Assembly: GCA_016710635.1 (NCBI GenBank) | Contig: JADJVL010000007.1 | Coordinates: 1-64,000, forward strand | Length of the DNA stretch: 64,000 nucleotides | DNA from: Holophagaceae bacterium | GTDB lineage: Bacteria > Acidobacteriota > Holophagae > Holophagales > Holophagaceae | Direction of reading: 5' to 3' | Shown here: in pieces, positions 32,171 through 42,554 of the stretch | How positions within the stretch are numbered: the stretch's first letter is position 1 | How the letters are laid out: each line of letters begins with the position of its first letter | Translations under genes and position numbers: made by a program | Notes under the pieces: model-generated | Database searches by the model: none | What the model saw: only the letters and a program-made list of their open reading frames with translations | Told to the model about the DNA's origin: nothing

Positions 32171-33097
32171 ATGCCATGGCTTGATGTCCCCACCCTCCTG
32201 CTCGCCCTGCTGCTCCTGCCCTTCGGCCTGGTGGTGGGCTCCTTCTGCAATGTGCTCATCCACCGCCTGCCCCAGGAAGAGGAGGCCGAACGCAACGTCA
32301 CCACCAAGGCCAGCCACTGCCCGAGCTGCAAGGCCCCCATCAAGCCCTGGCACAACATCCCCCTCTTCGGCTGGCTGTGGTTGCGGGGGAAATGCGCCGC
32401 CTGCGGCTGGCGCATCCCCTTCCGCTACCCGCTGGTGGAGCTGCTGGGTGGCCTCATCGCCGCGGGCTCCGTGTGGGTCCTGCCCTTCGGGACGCTGGTG
32501 TGGCTGAAGGGGGTGGTCTGCGCCTTCGCCCTCCTGGTGCTCTTCTTCACGGACTTCACCGAGTTCATCCTGCCGGACGCGGTGCAGTTTCCCCTGATGG
32601 CCCTCGGGGTGCTCTTCACCCTGCCCTCCCTCTTCCTGGGGGAGCGGCTGGTCACCATCTTCGGCGCGGATCCCCAGGCCTTCCTGAAGGTGGACCTCTG
32701 GTTCAACGGCCTCCAGGCGGCGCCCCTGTGGACCACCTACGGCGAGCCCGTGACCCTGCTGCAGAGCCTAGTGGGCCTCGCCATCGGCTACGGCGCGCCC
32801 GCCCTCTTCAACCTGCTCTACAAGGCCGTCCGGAAGACCGATGGCATGGGCATGGGGGACTTCAAGATGCTGGCTTGGCTGGGGGCCTTCTTCGGCGTCG
32901 GCCCGATGCTGGGCATCCTCTTCCTCGGCGCCTTCCTGGGCGCCATCGTCGGCCTGCCCCTCATGCTCATCCGCCGGGAAGGCGGCCAGATGATGCTCCC
33001 CTTCGGCTGCGCCCTGGCCCTGGCGGTGCTGCCCATCTGGTTCTACGGACCCATGGCCTGGAGCTGGTACATGGGGCGGATGGCGGTGGGGGGATGA
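32171..33097 (+). CDS. pilD: Prepilin peptidase / N-methyltransferase (A24A)
   Basis: 308 residues. The zinc site is C50-x2-C53 and C75-x2-C78 (HCPSCKAP, KCAACGW). The aspartyl protease residues are in FTDFTEF and GMGDFK (the GxGD signature), within an eight-helix membrane body. It cleaves and N-methylates type IV prepilins and pseudopilins. PilD/PulO/GspO are equivalent names. The start at 32171 gives the family N-terminus (GLVVGSFCNVLIHRLP); upstream in-frame Met is weaker. It is followed 4 bases later by the epimerase gene, which is functionally unrelated but probably co-transcribed. Confidence 0.9.
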   Translation: MPWLDVPTLLLALLLLPFGLVVGSFCNVLIHRLPQEEEAERNVTTKASHCPSCKAPIKPWHNIPLFGWLWLRGKCAACGWRIPFRYPLVELLGGLIAAGSVWVLPFGTLVWLKGVVCAFALLVLFFTDFTEFILPDAVQFPLMALGVLFTLPSLFLGERLVTIFGADPQAFLKVDLWFNGLQAAPLWTTYGEPVTLLQSLVGLAIGYGAPALFNLLYKAVRKTDGMGMGDFKMLAWLGAFFGVGPMLGILFLGAFLGAIVGLPLMLIRREGGQMMLPFGCALALAVLPIWFYGPMAWSWYMGRMAVGG

Positions 33098-33101
33098 GGC
33101 C

Positions 33102-33512
33102 ATGAAGCTGCTGCGCATCAACCACCTCGGCATCGCCGCCCCCGGCCTGGACGAGGCCATGGCCCGCATGGAACGGCTCTTCGGGATGGGGGCGGACCAC
33201 ACCGAGGACGTGCCCGAGCAGAAGGTGAAGACCGCCTTCTTTCCCGTGGGCGAATCCCGCCTCGAATACCTGGAAAGCACCGACCCGGAAGGCCCCGTCG
33301 GGAAGTTCCTCGCCAAGCGCGGCCCTGGCATCCACCACGTGTGCTTCGAGGTGGACGACATCGACGCAGCGGTGAGTCAGCTCGTCGCCAAGGGCGTCCG
33401 CATGATCGACCCGCAGCCCCGGGCCGGCGCCCACGGCTGCCGGGTGGCCTTCATCCACCCCAGCGAGACCGGCGGCGTGCTGATGGAGCTGAGCCAGGAA
33501 GGCCGGGCCTGA
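33102..33512 (+). CDS. mce: Methylmalonyl-CoA epimerase
   Basis: 136 residues, two VOC (glyoxalase-type) half-folds. Metal ligands are visible as H8 (INHLGIA), the His in GIHHVCFEV and the late Glu (GGVLMELSQ). GRESRLEYLE-like and HPSETGGVL blocks match the family. Interconverts (R)- and (S)-methylmalonyl-CoA for propionate and odd-chain or branched-chain degradation. Methylmalonyl-CoA mutase itself is not in the window. Confidence 0.88.
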   Translation: MKLLRINHLGIAAPGLDEAMARMERLFGMGADHTEDVPEQKVKTAFFPVGESRLEYLESTDPEGPVGKFLAKRGPGIHHVCFEVDDIDAAVSQLVAKGVRMIDPQPRAGAHGCRVAFIHPSETGGVLMELSQEGRA

Positions 33513-33558
33513 TCCCGATCCACGTTCGCCCGGCACCGAAAGCCCCACGAAGTGCGGT

Positions 33559-33653
33559 GTTGACCTTCAACAAGGCACCCTTCCAGAGCGTGGTTCGCCC
33601 GCCCTTGGCGAACCATGCTCTGGAAGGGTGCAGGCAAGCGAGAGCGCGGCAGG
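33559..33653 (+). repeat. Hairpin element 1A
   Basis: 5' box GTTGACCTTCAACAAG, then a 25-bp stem (33575-33599 with 33607-33631) that is continuous with one G-U pair, a 7-base loop CGCCCTT, then the 3' box AGGCAAGCGAGAGCGCGGCAGG-like (33632-33653). The stem starts GCACCC and ends GGGTGC as in nearly all other copies, while its inner sequence is particular to this copy. Confidence 0.75.
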
Positions 33654-33800
33654 AACATGAACCAGGAAAGTTTCCTGACGCCGGGATGCGGTGGGACGAA
33701 GGCCTGGGGTTGACCTGAGCTTTGGTTTTCGCAAGTTCAAGACGGATCGCCCTTCGCGCCTCTCCATTTCTTCCGGATGATCGAAGATTCCGTTTCCCGG

Positions 33801-33889
33801 CCTGCCGCGCTATCGCTTGCCTGCATCCTTGCCCGGCACGAGTCGCAAAAGCGCGACTCATGCCGGGCAAGGATGCCTTTTCCAGGACC
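33801..33889 (-). repeat. Hairpin element 1B
   Basis: On the minus strand: 5' box ending GGAAAAG, a 24-bp stem (33823-33846 with 33853-33876) containing one G-U pair in this orientation, and the 3' box GGCAAGCGATAGCGCGGCAG. Read on the plus strand the stem is followed by GCCTTTTCC and would resemble an intrinsic terminator. The stem sequence is unrelated to that of 1A. Confidence 0.75.
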
Positions 33890-33978
33890 CACCCGTTCGG
33901 TCGTCCTCGTCTCTTGATCTGCGGTTCCTCGCGGTGGTCAGGGACGAGGTTGCAGCGCCGCTTCAGTACACTCCCACC

Positions 33979-34573
33979 ATGGATCCCGAACTCCCCCGAC
34001 TACTGGAACCAGGTCTACCTCGACGAGCCCAAGCCCGGCTGGGATCTCGGCGCGCCGTCGCCTCTGCTCGCGGAGGTGCTGGCGTTGGCGCCACCCCTCG
34101 CTCCCGGCGCCCGGGTGGCGGTCCCCGGTTGCGGGTTCGGCCACGACGCGGCGGAACTGGCCCGCCTGGGCTTCGAGGCCTGGGGCATCGACTTCGCACC
34201 TCTGGCATTGGAAGGCGCCCGGGCCCGCTACGGCGAGGCGGTCACCTGGTCGGCGGAGGACTGGTTCACGGGAGAGCTGCCCGCCTTCGACGCGGTCTTC
34301 GACCACACCTGCTTCGTGGCCATGGAGCCCGCCCGCCGGGGGGCGTACCTCGATGCCACCCGGGACCGTCTGCGGCCCGGCGGCCTCTGGCTGGGCGCCT
34401 TCTTCCACGACACGCAAGGGCGCGAAGGGCCACCCTTCGCGATCCCCCGGGAGGAACTCCGGGCCCTTGTGGCGCCCCGCCTTGACATCCTGTCGCTCGC
34501 GGACGCCCTGCAGAGCCATCCCCGGCGCCTGGGCCGGGAATTCCTCGTGGTGGCGCGCAAAGCGGGGGGCTGA
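33979..34573 (+). CDS. TPMT-like SAM-dependent methyltransferase (one frame break)
   Basis: About 198 residues. The N-terminus PDYWNQVYLDEPKPGWDLG, SAM loop VPGCGFGHDAAELARLG, the acidic end of strand 2 (WGIDFAP) and FDHTCFVAMEP match the thiopurine S-methyltransferase-like family, which methylates small thiol, selenium or tellurium compounds. The ATG at 33979 is followed by a frame change near 33996, in a run of five C's. Removing one C gives MDPELPDYWNQVY. This is the only frame break seen in the right-hand 39 kb and looks like a homopolymer error. No strong ribosome site. Confidence 0.75.
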
Positions 34574-34602
34574 AAACCCGCCGGCCTTCGATAAACTGCC
34601 CC

Positions 34603-35889
34603 ATGGCCCTCGACCTCACCTTCCCGGACCCCGCCGCCGCCGACGCGGGGCTCTCCTCCCTGGCCCGCAGCGTCGTGGGTTCCGAGATCCTCAAGATCGC
34701 CGCCCAGATCCGGGCGATGCAGGCCTCCGGCGCCGAGATCTGCAACCTCACCGTGGGCGACTTCAATCCCGCCTACTTCCCCATCCCGGAAGCGCTGCTG
34801 GAAGGCACGCGGTCGGCCCTGGCGGAAGGCCAGACCAACTACCCGCCCTCCGACGGCGTGCTGCCCCTCCGCGAAGCCGTGGTGCGGTTCTACGAGCGGG
34901 AGCTGGGCCTGCGCTACCCGGTGGAGTCCGTGCTGGTGGTGGGCGGCGCGCGGCCCCTGCTCTATGGCGCCTACCGCACCCTGGTGGATCCCGGCGACAC
35001 GGTGGTCTACCCCGTGCCCAGCTGGAACAACAACCACTACGCCAACCTCAGCGGGGCGAAGGCCATCGAGCTGCCGGTGCGGGAGGACCACAATTTCTTC
35101 CCCACCCTGGACCAGATCGCGCCGCATCTCTCCGAAGCCCGGCTGCTCTGCCTCAATTCGCCCCTCAACCCCACGGGCACCATGATTGATGCGGAACAGC
35201 TGCGGGCCATCACCCAGGCGGTGGTGGACGAGAACGAAAAGCGGAAACAGACCGGCGCGCGGCCCCTCTTCTTCGTCTACGACCAGGTCTACTGGACCCT
35301 CACCTTCGGCGCCCAGCACGTCACGCCGGTGGGCCTTGTGCCGGAATCCGCGCCCTACGTGCTGCTGCTGGACGCCCTGTCGAAGGCCTTCTGCGCCACG
35401 GGCCTCCGCGTCGGCTGGGGCCTCATGCCCCCGGCGGTGCGGGCGCGCATGGCGGACATCCTGGGGCACGTGGGCGCCTGGGCCCCCAAGGCCGAGCAGT
35501 TGGCCACGGCGAAGCTGCTGGACGATCCCGCCACCATCCAGGCCTTCCAGGCCACCTTCCTGCCGGCGGTGAAGGCGCGCCTGGATGCCCTCCACGGGGG
35601 CTTCGCGGCCCTCAAGGCCGAAGGCATCCCCGTGGACGCCATCGCCCCCCAGGGCGCCATCTACCTCAGCGCGCGCTTCGACCTCTTCGGCCGCACCATC
35701 CGCGGCCTGGCGCTGAACACCAACGAGGACATCCGCCAGCTCCTGCTCCAGCACGCGGGCCTCGCCCTCGTGCCCTTCCAGGCCTTCGGCCTGAAGGAGG
35801 AGAGCGGCTGGTTCCGCCTCAGCGTCGGCGCCGTGTCCCTGGCGGACATCGCCGCCATGATGCCGCGGCTGCGGGCCCTGCTGGCCTAG
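34603..35889 (+). CDS. PLP-dependent aminotransferase, class I/II
   Basis: 428 residues, fold type I. It has the AspAT-like elements TNYPPSDGVLPLREAV, NSPLNPTGT (Asn contacting PLP), FVYDQVYW (Asp-x-Tyr) and the Schiff-base lysine near residue 261 in LDALSKAFCATGLRVGW. The C-terminus carries the substrate-carboxylate Arg (WFRLSVGA). The amino-acid specificity cannot be read out; an aspartate/aromatic or alanine-type enzyme is possible. Starts 30 bases after the methyltransferase gene and its stop overlaps that of the convergent membrane protein. Confidence 0.85.
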   Translation: MALDLTFPDPAAADAGLSSLARSVVGSEILKIAAQIRAMQASGAEICNLTVGDFNPAYFPIPEALLEGTRSALAEGQTNYPPSDGVLPLREAVVRFYERELGLRYPVESVLVVGGARPLLYGAYRTLVDPGDTVVYPVPSWNNNHYANLSGAKAIELPVREDHNFFPTLDQIAPHLSEARLLCLNSPLNPTGTMIDAEQLRAITQAVVDENEKRKQTGARPLFFVYDQVYWTLTFGAQHVTPVGLVPESAPYVLLLDALSKAFCATGLRVGWGLMPPAVRARMADILGHVGAWAPKAEQLATAKLLDDPATIQAFQATFLPAVKARLDALHGGFAALKAEGIPVDAIAPQGAIYLSARFDLFGRTIRGLALNTNEDIRQLLLQHAGLALVPFQAFGLKEESGWFRLSVGAVSLADIAAMMPRLRALLA

Positions 35890-36281
35890 CGGTTCTGATC
35901 CCCGTCCACCGGGGGCAGGACCACCGCCTCGACGACCTTTGGGGGCGGTTTCTCGCCGGATGTGGGGCCGGGCCCCTCGGGGGGCGCGCCGGTGGAGAAG
36001 GGCGTCACACCCTGGGCGCCCCGGGTGGCCACCAGGACCGCCATGGTCCAGGTGGGCGCGAACTCCACGTAGGGCAGGAACTCCAGCGCGAAGCTGGGGA
36101 GGAAGACCCAGTGCCAGCCCACGAGGCGCCAGAGCACCAGCATGGTGACGATGTCCAGGGGCGCGTCCACCCAGGTGCTCAATCCTCCGGTTGTGACGCC
36201 GAGCCCCACCTGGACGGCGTCCACCACGAGGGCCACGGCCCAGGCGGCCTTGACCTTCGCTGGGCTGATGTCCGTTTGCAT
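35886..36281 (-). CDS. Small membrane protein of unknown function
   Basis: 131 residues. Three hydrophobic stretches (AAWAVALVVDAVQVGLGV; LDIVTMLVLWRLVGWHWVFLPSFALEFLPYV; TWTMAVLVAT) and a proline-rich C-terminal tail. The arrangement recalls short DUF-type inner membrane proteins with a conserved DAVQ helix, but no family name can be given with certainty. Convergent with the aminotransferase, sharing overlapping stop codons. Confidence 0.6.
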   Translation of the reverse strand: MQTDISPAKVKAAWAVALVVDAVQVGLGVTTGGLSTWVDAPLDIVTMLVLWRLVGWHWVFLPSFALEFLPYVEFAPTWTMAVLVATRGAQGVTPFSTGAPPEGPGPTSGEKPPPKVVEAVVLPPVDGDQNR

Positions 36282-36527
36282 GGGACTACTCTACCGCCGC
36301 CGCCCCAGAAACTCCCCGGCTCCTTCAGCGGCTGCAGAGCTCCAGCCCGATGCCCGCCGGCTCCGCAATCCTGCCGCCTCCGCAATCCCGGCGACGACGC
36401 CCTCCTTGGACGGCAGGATGCCGCCGCGGCTCCCGAGGCCCTGGTCCAGGAAAGCGTCGAAGGGCCATCGCCTTGACGGCAGGGGCGCGGGCGGACCATG
36501 CTGCCCCTCGCGACACCGGAGGTCTTC

Positions 36528-37529
36528 ATGGGATTCCTGATCGGACTGGCCTTCGGCTTCATTGCCTGGTTCGTCCTCCGCTATGGGATGGCGGGCCTCT
36601 TCACCGTGGATCAGAACGAGCGGGCGGTGAAGACCTCCTTCGGGCGGGCCCAGCGCATCCCCGACTCCAGCACCCTGAACACGCCCATCGCGGAACACCT
36701 GCGGCCTGAGGAGCGGGAGCGCTACGACTATCCGCTGATGGAGGTGATCGGTCCCGGCGGGCCCTACTTCAAGTGGCCCTGGGAGAAGGTCTACAAGGTC
36801 AGCGTGGCCACCCAGACCATGAACATGGCCCTGGACCTGGAGACGCCCACCGCCAACAGCGGCGGCACGGTGCTCGAGGCGGTCACCAAGGACCAGCTCA
36901 ACGTGGGGCTCAAGGGCCAGACCCGCTTCCGGGTCAGCGAGCAGAACCTCTACGCCTACCTCTTCGGGGTGAAGCTTCCCATCGTCCATGTCATGGGCTA
37001 CTTCGTCAGCATCCTGCGGGAGCGCATCGCCGGCTTCGAGGCGCCCCACGAGGCCCACGGCGAAGGCGGGAAGCCGGTCTCGCCCCTGGAGGATCCCAGC
37101 GGCGCCGCCGGCATCTCCATCAACGACCTGCGGAAGAACCTCCGGGACATGAACGAGTACATGGACGTGGAGTGCCGCTCCTCCGCTGCGCGCTACGGCA
37201 TCATCCTGGACGCCTCCCTCATCACGGAGATCGATCCGCCCCCGGAAGTGGAATCGGCCCTGGCGGCCATCAACACCGCCCACAACCACGTGTCGTCGGA
37301 GATCTCCCTGGCCCAGGCCGGCGCCGACCAGCGGATCGTGCAGTCCCGGCGCGCCGTGGAGATCGAGACCCTGAAGGCCCAGGCGGAAGTGGAGCCCCTG
37401 CGGGCCATGGCGGAGCAGCTGCGGATCCTCAAGGCCAGCGGCCCCGGCGTCCTCCAGGCCTACCTGCGCAATGTCCGGCTGGGCCTGCTCACCAAGGCCA
37501 AGGCGGCCTTCCTGGAGGTGGGGCGATGA
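36528..37529 (+). CDS. SPFH/band-7 membrane protein (first of a pair)
   Basis: 333 residues: an N-terminal membrane helix (FLIGLAFGFIAWFVLRYGM), then an SPFH domain (VDQNERAVKTSFGRAQRIP, PYFKWPWEKVYKVSVATQT) and a coiled C-terminal part (AGADQRIVQSRRAVEIETLKAQAEVEP). SPFH proteins (HflK/HflC, stomatin, prohibitin, flotillin) form large ring or cage assemblies in the inner membrane that organise proteases or lipids. GGAGG lies 6 bases before the ATG at 36528. Its stop overlaps the ATG of the second SPFH gene (ATGA). The insertion HGEGGKPVSPLEDPSGAAG is unusual in the family core. Confidence 0.83.
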   Translation: MGFLIGLAFGFIAWFVLRYGMAGLFTVDQNERAVKTSFGRAQRIPDSSTLNTPIAEHLRPEERERYDYPLMEVIGPGGPYFKWPWEKVYKVSVATQTMNMALDLETPTANSGGTVLEAVTKDQLNVGLKGQTRFRVSEQNLYAYLFGVKLPIVHVMGYFVSILRERIAGFEAPHEAHGEGGKPVSPLEDPSGAAGISINDLRKNLRDMNEYMDVECRSSAARYGIILDASLITEIDPPPEVESALAAINTAHNHVSSEISLAQAGADQRIVQSRRAVEIETLKAQAEVEPLRAMAEQLRILKASGPGVLQAYLRNVRLGLLTKAKAAFLEVGR

Positions 37530-38408
37530 CCGAATTCCTGGTGGGTCTCGCCTTCGGCTTCATCGGCCCCTTCATCGGCATGGCCTTTCTGCTGGGCCTC
37601 CTGCGCCAGTGCGGCCTCTACGCCATCGTGGAGGAGGGCAGCTGCCACGTTTACGTGCTCTTCGGGAAGGTGCTCGCCCTGGTCAAGGAGCCCGGGCTGG
37701 TCTTCCTGCCGGCGCGGCTGGGGCCCAAGGCCTTCATCGTCAACTGGCTCGGCAAGCGCCACGTCCTCGACATGCGGCTGATGCAGGAATACCTGCGCAG
37801 CCAGCCGGTGAACTCGGAGGAGGGCGCGCCCATGGGCATCGGCATCTGGTACGAGATGTTCATCTCGGACCCGGTCTCCTTCCTCTTCAAGAACGCCGAT
37901 CCCCAGGGCTCCCTCCGGGCCAACGTGAGCAACACGACCATCCGCTGCCTGAGCAACCAGAAGCTCGCCGAGATGCTTCAGAACCGCCACGCCATGAGCC
38001 AGACCGTGCGGGCGGAGGTCTCCCACAAATCCCGGGAGTGGGGCTTCCAGGTGGGCTCGGTCTACATCCGCAAGGTGCACTTCCGGGACTACGACATGAC
38101 CCGGCAGATCGAGGAGAAGGTCGTGAACCGGCTGCGCCAGGTGACCTCCGCAATCAAGCAGGACGGGGCAAACCAGGTGAGCATCATCACCAGCGGCGCC
38201 GAACGGCAGGCCGCCGTGGAGTTCGCCAAGGCCGCGGCCCTGCGCCCCGCCATCGTGGGCGCGGCCCTGAAGGAGATCCAGGCGGACCCGGAGATTTCCG
38301 AATCCCTCTTCTCCATCCTGGAGACCCAGCGGATCGTCGAGGGCGGCGCGGCCCTCACCCTCGTCTCCAAGGATGCGGGCTCCCTCACGGAGCTCCGGGC
38401 GGCCCTCG

Positions 38409-38416
<8 letters not shown>
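37526..38416 (+). CDS. SPFH/band-7 membrane protein (second of a pair)
   Basis: 296 residues. The N-terminus (FLVGLAFGFIGPFIGMAFLLG) is nearly the same as that of the first SPFH protein. Then come an SPFH core (YAIVEEGSCHVYVLFGKVLALVKEPG; NWLGKRHVLDMRL) and a helical tail (FAKAAALRPAIVGAALKEIQ). The shared N-terminal helix points to gene duplication and probable hetero-assembly, as for HflK-HflC. ATGA coupling to the first gene and an 8-base overlap with the amidohydrolase gene downstream make a three-gene operon. Confidence 0.8.
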
Positions 38417-39667
<1,251 letters not shown>

Positions 39668-39671
<4 letters not shown>

Positions 39672-42214
39672 CGGGCGGCCTTCCGCTTCTGCGCCAGCCA
39701 GGCGAGGGCCTCCAGGGGCGTCATGCGGTCCAGGTCCAGGGCCTCCAGCTCCGCCCGAAGGGGATCAGGCTCGGCGTCGAAGAGGGGCAGGGCGGGCTGG
39801 AGGCCCGCCTGGGTCGAAGGTGGCCGGGGTGCCGCCGGGACCTCGCCGCCGGGTTCCGCCAGCAGGCGCTGGGCCCGGGCGATGACGGGCCGCGGCAGCC
39901 CCGCCAGGCGCGCCACCTGGATGCCGTAGCTGCGGTCCGCGGGGCCCTCGGCGATACGGTGGAGGAAGAGGAGCTGCTCCTCCCACTCCTGCACCTCCAC
40001 GTGGAGGTTCTGGATGCGCGGGTCGTCGGCCAGCTTCGTCAGCTCGAAGTAGTGGGTGGCGAAGAGGGTCCGCGGCTCGCCGCCCCGCAGGTCCCGCAGG
40101 TGTTCGGCGATGGCTTCCGCCAGGGCGAGGCCGTCCCTCGTGCTGGTGCCCCGGCCGATCTCGTCCAGGATCACCAGACTCGCCGGCGTCACCTGGTTCA
40201 GGATCCGCGCGGTCTCCGTCATCTCCACCATGAAGGTGGACTGGCCCTTGGACAGGAAGTCGCTGGCGCCGATGCGGGTGAAGATGCGGTCCGCGACGCC
40301 GAAGCGCATGAGCTCCGCGGGCACGAAGGAGCCGCTCTGGGCCAGGACCACCAGCAGGGCCGCCGTGCGCAGGAAGGTGGACTTGCCGCCCATGTTGGGG
40401 CCCGTGACCACCGCCATGGCGCGCGCGGCGCTGAGGGTCAGGTCGTTGGGGATGCACTCCCGGCCCAGGCGTGCTTCAAGCATGGGATGCCGCGCCCCGG
40501 CGAGGACCAGCTCCCTTGCGTCGGAGAGTTCCGGCCGCGTCCAGCCGCTGTGCCGCGCCCGCTCGGCGAAGGCGGCGAGGAGGTCCAGGGCCGCGGTGGA
40601 CCGCGACAGGGCGACGAGGTCCGCCCGGTGCCGCAGCACGAGGTCGAGGAGCGCCTTGAAGGCCGCGGCTTCCAGGCGCAACTGGTCGCCCTCGGCGCTC
40701 ACGAGGCGCTGCTCGAAGGCCAGCAGCTTCTCTGTGGTAAAGCGCTCGGCGTTCGCGAGGGTCTGCTTGCGGATGAAGTGGGCGGGCACGGCGCCGTAGT
40801 TGGACTTGGTGACTTCGAAGTAGTAGCCGAAGACCCGGTTGTACTTGATCTTCAGGCTGCCGATGCCGGAGGCCGCGCGCTCTTCCTCTTCGAGTTCCAG
40901 CATCACCTGCTTGGCGTCCCCGGCCAGGCGGCGCACGGCGTCGAGCTCGGGATCCACGCCTGCGCGGATGACGCCGCCCTTCTCCAGGTCCAGGGGCGGG
41001 GCCTCCGCGAGGCTGCGCTGCAACTCGTCGAGGAGCGCGGTGCAGAGGGGCGTTCCCGCCTCCCACAGCCCGAGTTCCGAAGCTTCCGCAAACCAGGCCC
41101 GGTCCTTCAGCAGGGAGGGCAGGCCTTGGAGCTGGGCCAGGCCTTCCCGCAGGGAGGCCAGCTCCGGCGGCGTCGCCAGGCCGAGGGCCACGCGGCCCAG
41201 GAGGCGGTCGAGATCCGGAACTTGGGCCAGCAGCTTCTGGATCGGGTCGCGCCGTCCGTCCTCGGTGAGCCACTGGACCTGGGACCAGCGCCGCTCCAGG
41301 GCGTCGCGCTCCCGCAGGGGCTGTTCCAGCCACGACTTCAGCAGCCGGGAGCCCATGCGGGTGCGGCACTGGTCCAGCAAGGCCAGCAGGCTGCCGGTCT
41401 TCGAACCGTCCAGGGTGTTGGCGAAGAGTTCCAGGTGCCGGGCGCTGGTGGTGTCCAGCAGGGGACCGGCGGCGCCCAGCTCCACGCTCACGCCTTGCAG
41501 GTGGGCGGGCCGGCCCTTCTGGGTGAGCTCCACCTGGTCCAGGAGGGCGCCCAGGGCGCCGATGGCGGCGGCGTGGCCCTGGAGGCCGACACCTTCCAGG
41601 TGCTGCCAGCCAAAAAACGCCAGGATCTGCTGCTCGGCGCGGCTGGCTTCGAAGCGCCAGAGGGGCAGGCGCTGCAGGGCGGCCTCGCCTTCCACTGGCA
41701 CCTCGGCACCTTCCGGCAGCAGCACTTCGTGGGGCGCGAGGCGCTCGAGGGTCGCACGCAGGAGGCCTTCCCCTTCGCCGGGCAGCACGCGGATCTGCCC
41801 GCTGGCGAGCTGCAGCAGCGCGATGCCCCATTGCGTGCCAACGCGGTGCACGGACGCGAGCCAGCGGCCGTCGTCATCCAGCCAGGTGCCCGGCGTGATG
41901 ATGCGCTTGATGGCCCGGGGCAGGAGGCCCTTCACTTCTTCGGGCTTGGCCGTCGGCTCGGCGATGGCGGCGCTGAAGCCCGCCGCCAGCAGCTTCGGCA
42001 GGTAGCTTTCCAGGGCGAAGTGGGGAACGCCGCACATGGGCGTTTCGGCCTCCGTCCCCTTGCCCCGCATCGTGAGCGCGATCTCCAGCACCGGCGCGGC
42101 CCGGACGGCGTCCTCGCCCAGCAACTCGTAGAAGTCGCCCATGCGGGTCAGCAGGATGGCGTCGCCGGCCTCGCGCTTGAGGGCGGCGATCTGCTGGAGC
42201 ATGGGGGTGGACAT
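39668..42214 (-). CDS. mutS: DNA mismatch repair protein MutS
   Basis: 848 residues, intact. The N-terminal mismatch-sensing domain has the Phe-x-Glu motif in GDFYELLGEDA. Connector, lever and clamp regions follow, then the ATPase domain with Walker A GPNMGGKSTFLRT (around residue 605), LVILDEIGRGTSTRDG (Walker B) and the conserved THYFELTKL. The C-terminal helix-turn-helix dimer region is present. Recognises mispairs and recruits MutL. No good ribosome binding site is seen before 42214, and the leader is an unusual G/T-rich tract on this strand. mutL is not in the window. Confidence 0.95.
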
Positions 42215-42554
42215 GGGCGACCGGAGCTAACAGCCAACCCCAAACCCACTCAACGCCAAAGCAAAGCCCTGGCCCTGAACACACAAACCACCCCCCCCGC
42301 CAGCACCCAAAAACACACACCCCCAAACCCAAAAACACACAACTAAACGACTACGGACACAACAACAACACAAAAAACGAAACCCGACGCAAAACGGTCA
42401 CCCGGCGACCCCCTCTTGGCTGTTCCAACCCCTAACCACGCTTCCTCCCCTAAACCAAGTCCGTGACCACAGGACTCAGGAGCACCCAAGAACCACTCAC
42501 CCCCCCCCAAGCCGAAGCCGGGGGGCAGCAGGGCCCAGGCCCGGGAAGGGGGGC
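42215..42554. other. A/C-rich tract between mutS and an aminotransferase gene
   Basis: No gene. Between about 42226 and 42420 the plus strand is almost only A and C (runs such as CAAACCACCCCCCCC and CAAAAACACACACCCCC), in sharp contrast to the GC-balanced surroundings. On the minus strand, which is the mutS mRNA strand, it is G/T-rich. It holds at least four closely spaced G-runs, enough for a G-quadruplex. From 42420 to 42554 composition drifts back to normal and again nothing is recognised. Confidence 0.6.

Larger units (their letters stand above)
33513..33978. other. 466-bp non-coding region with an inverted pair of hairpin elements
   Basis: No gene recognised. It contains element 1A (plus orientation, 33559-33653) and element 1B (minus orientation, 33801-33889), which face each other over about 147 bases. 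Reading frames that cross the region are by-products of the repeats, because similar peptides recur at the other two repeat loci. Confidence 0.7.
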
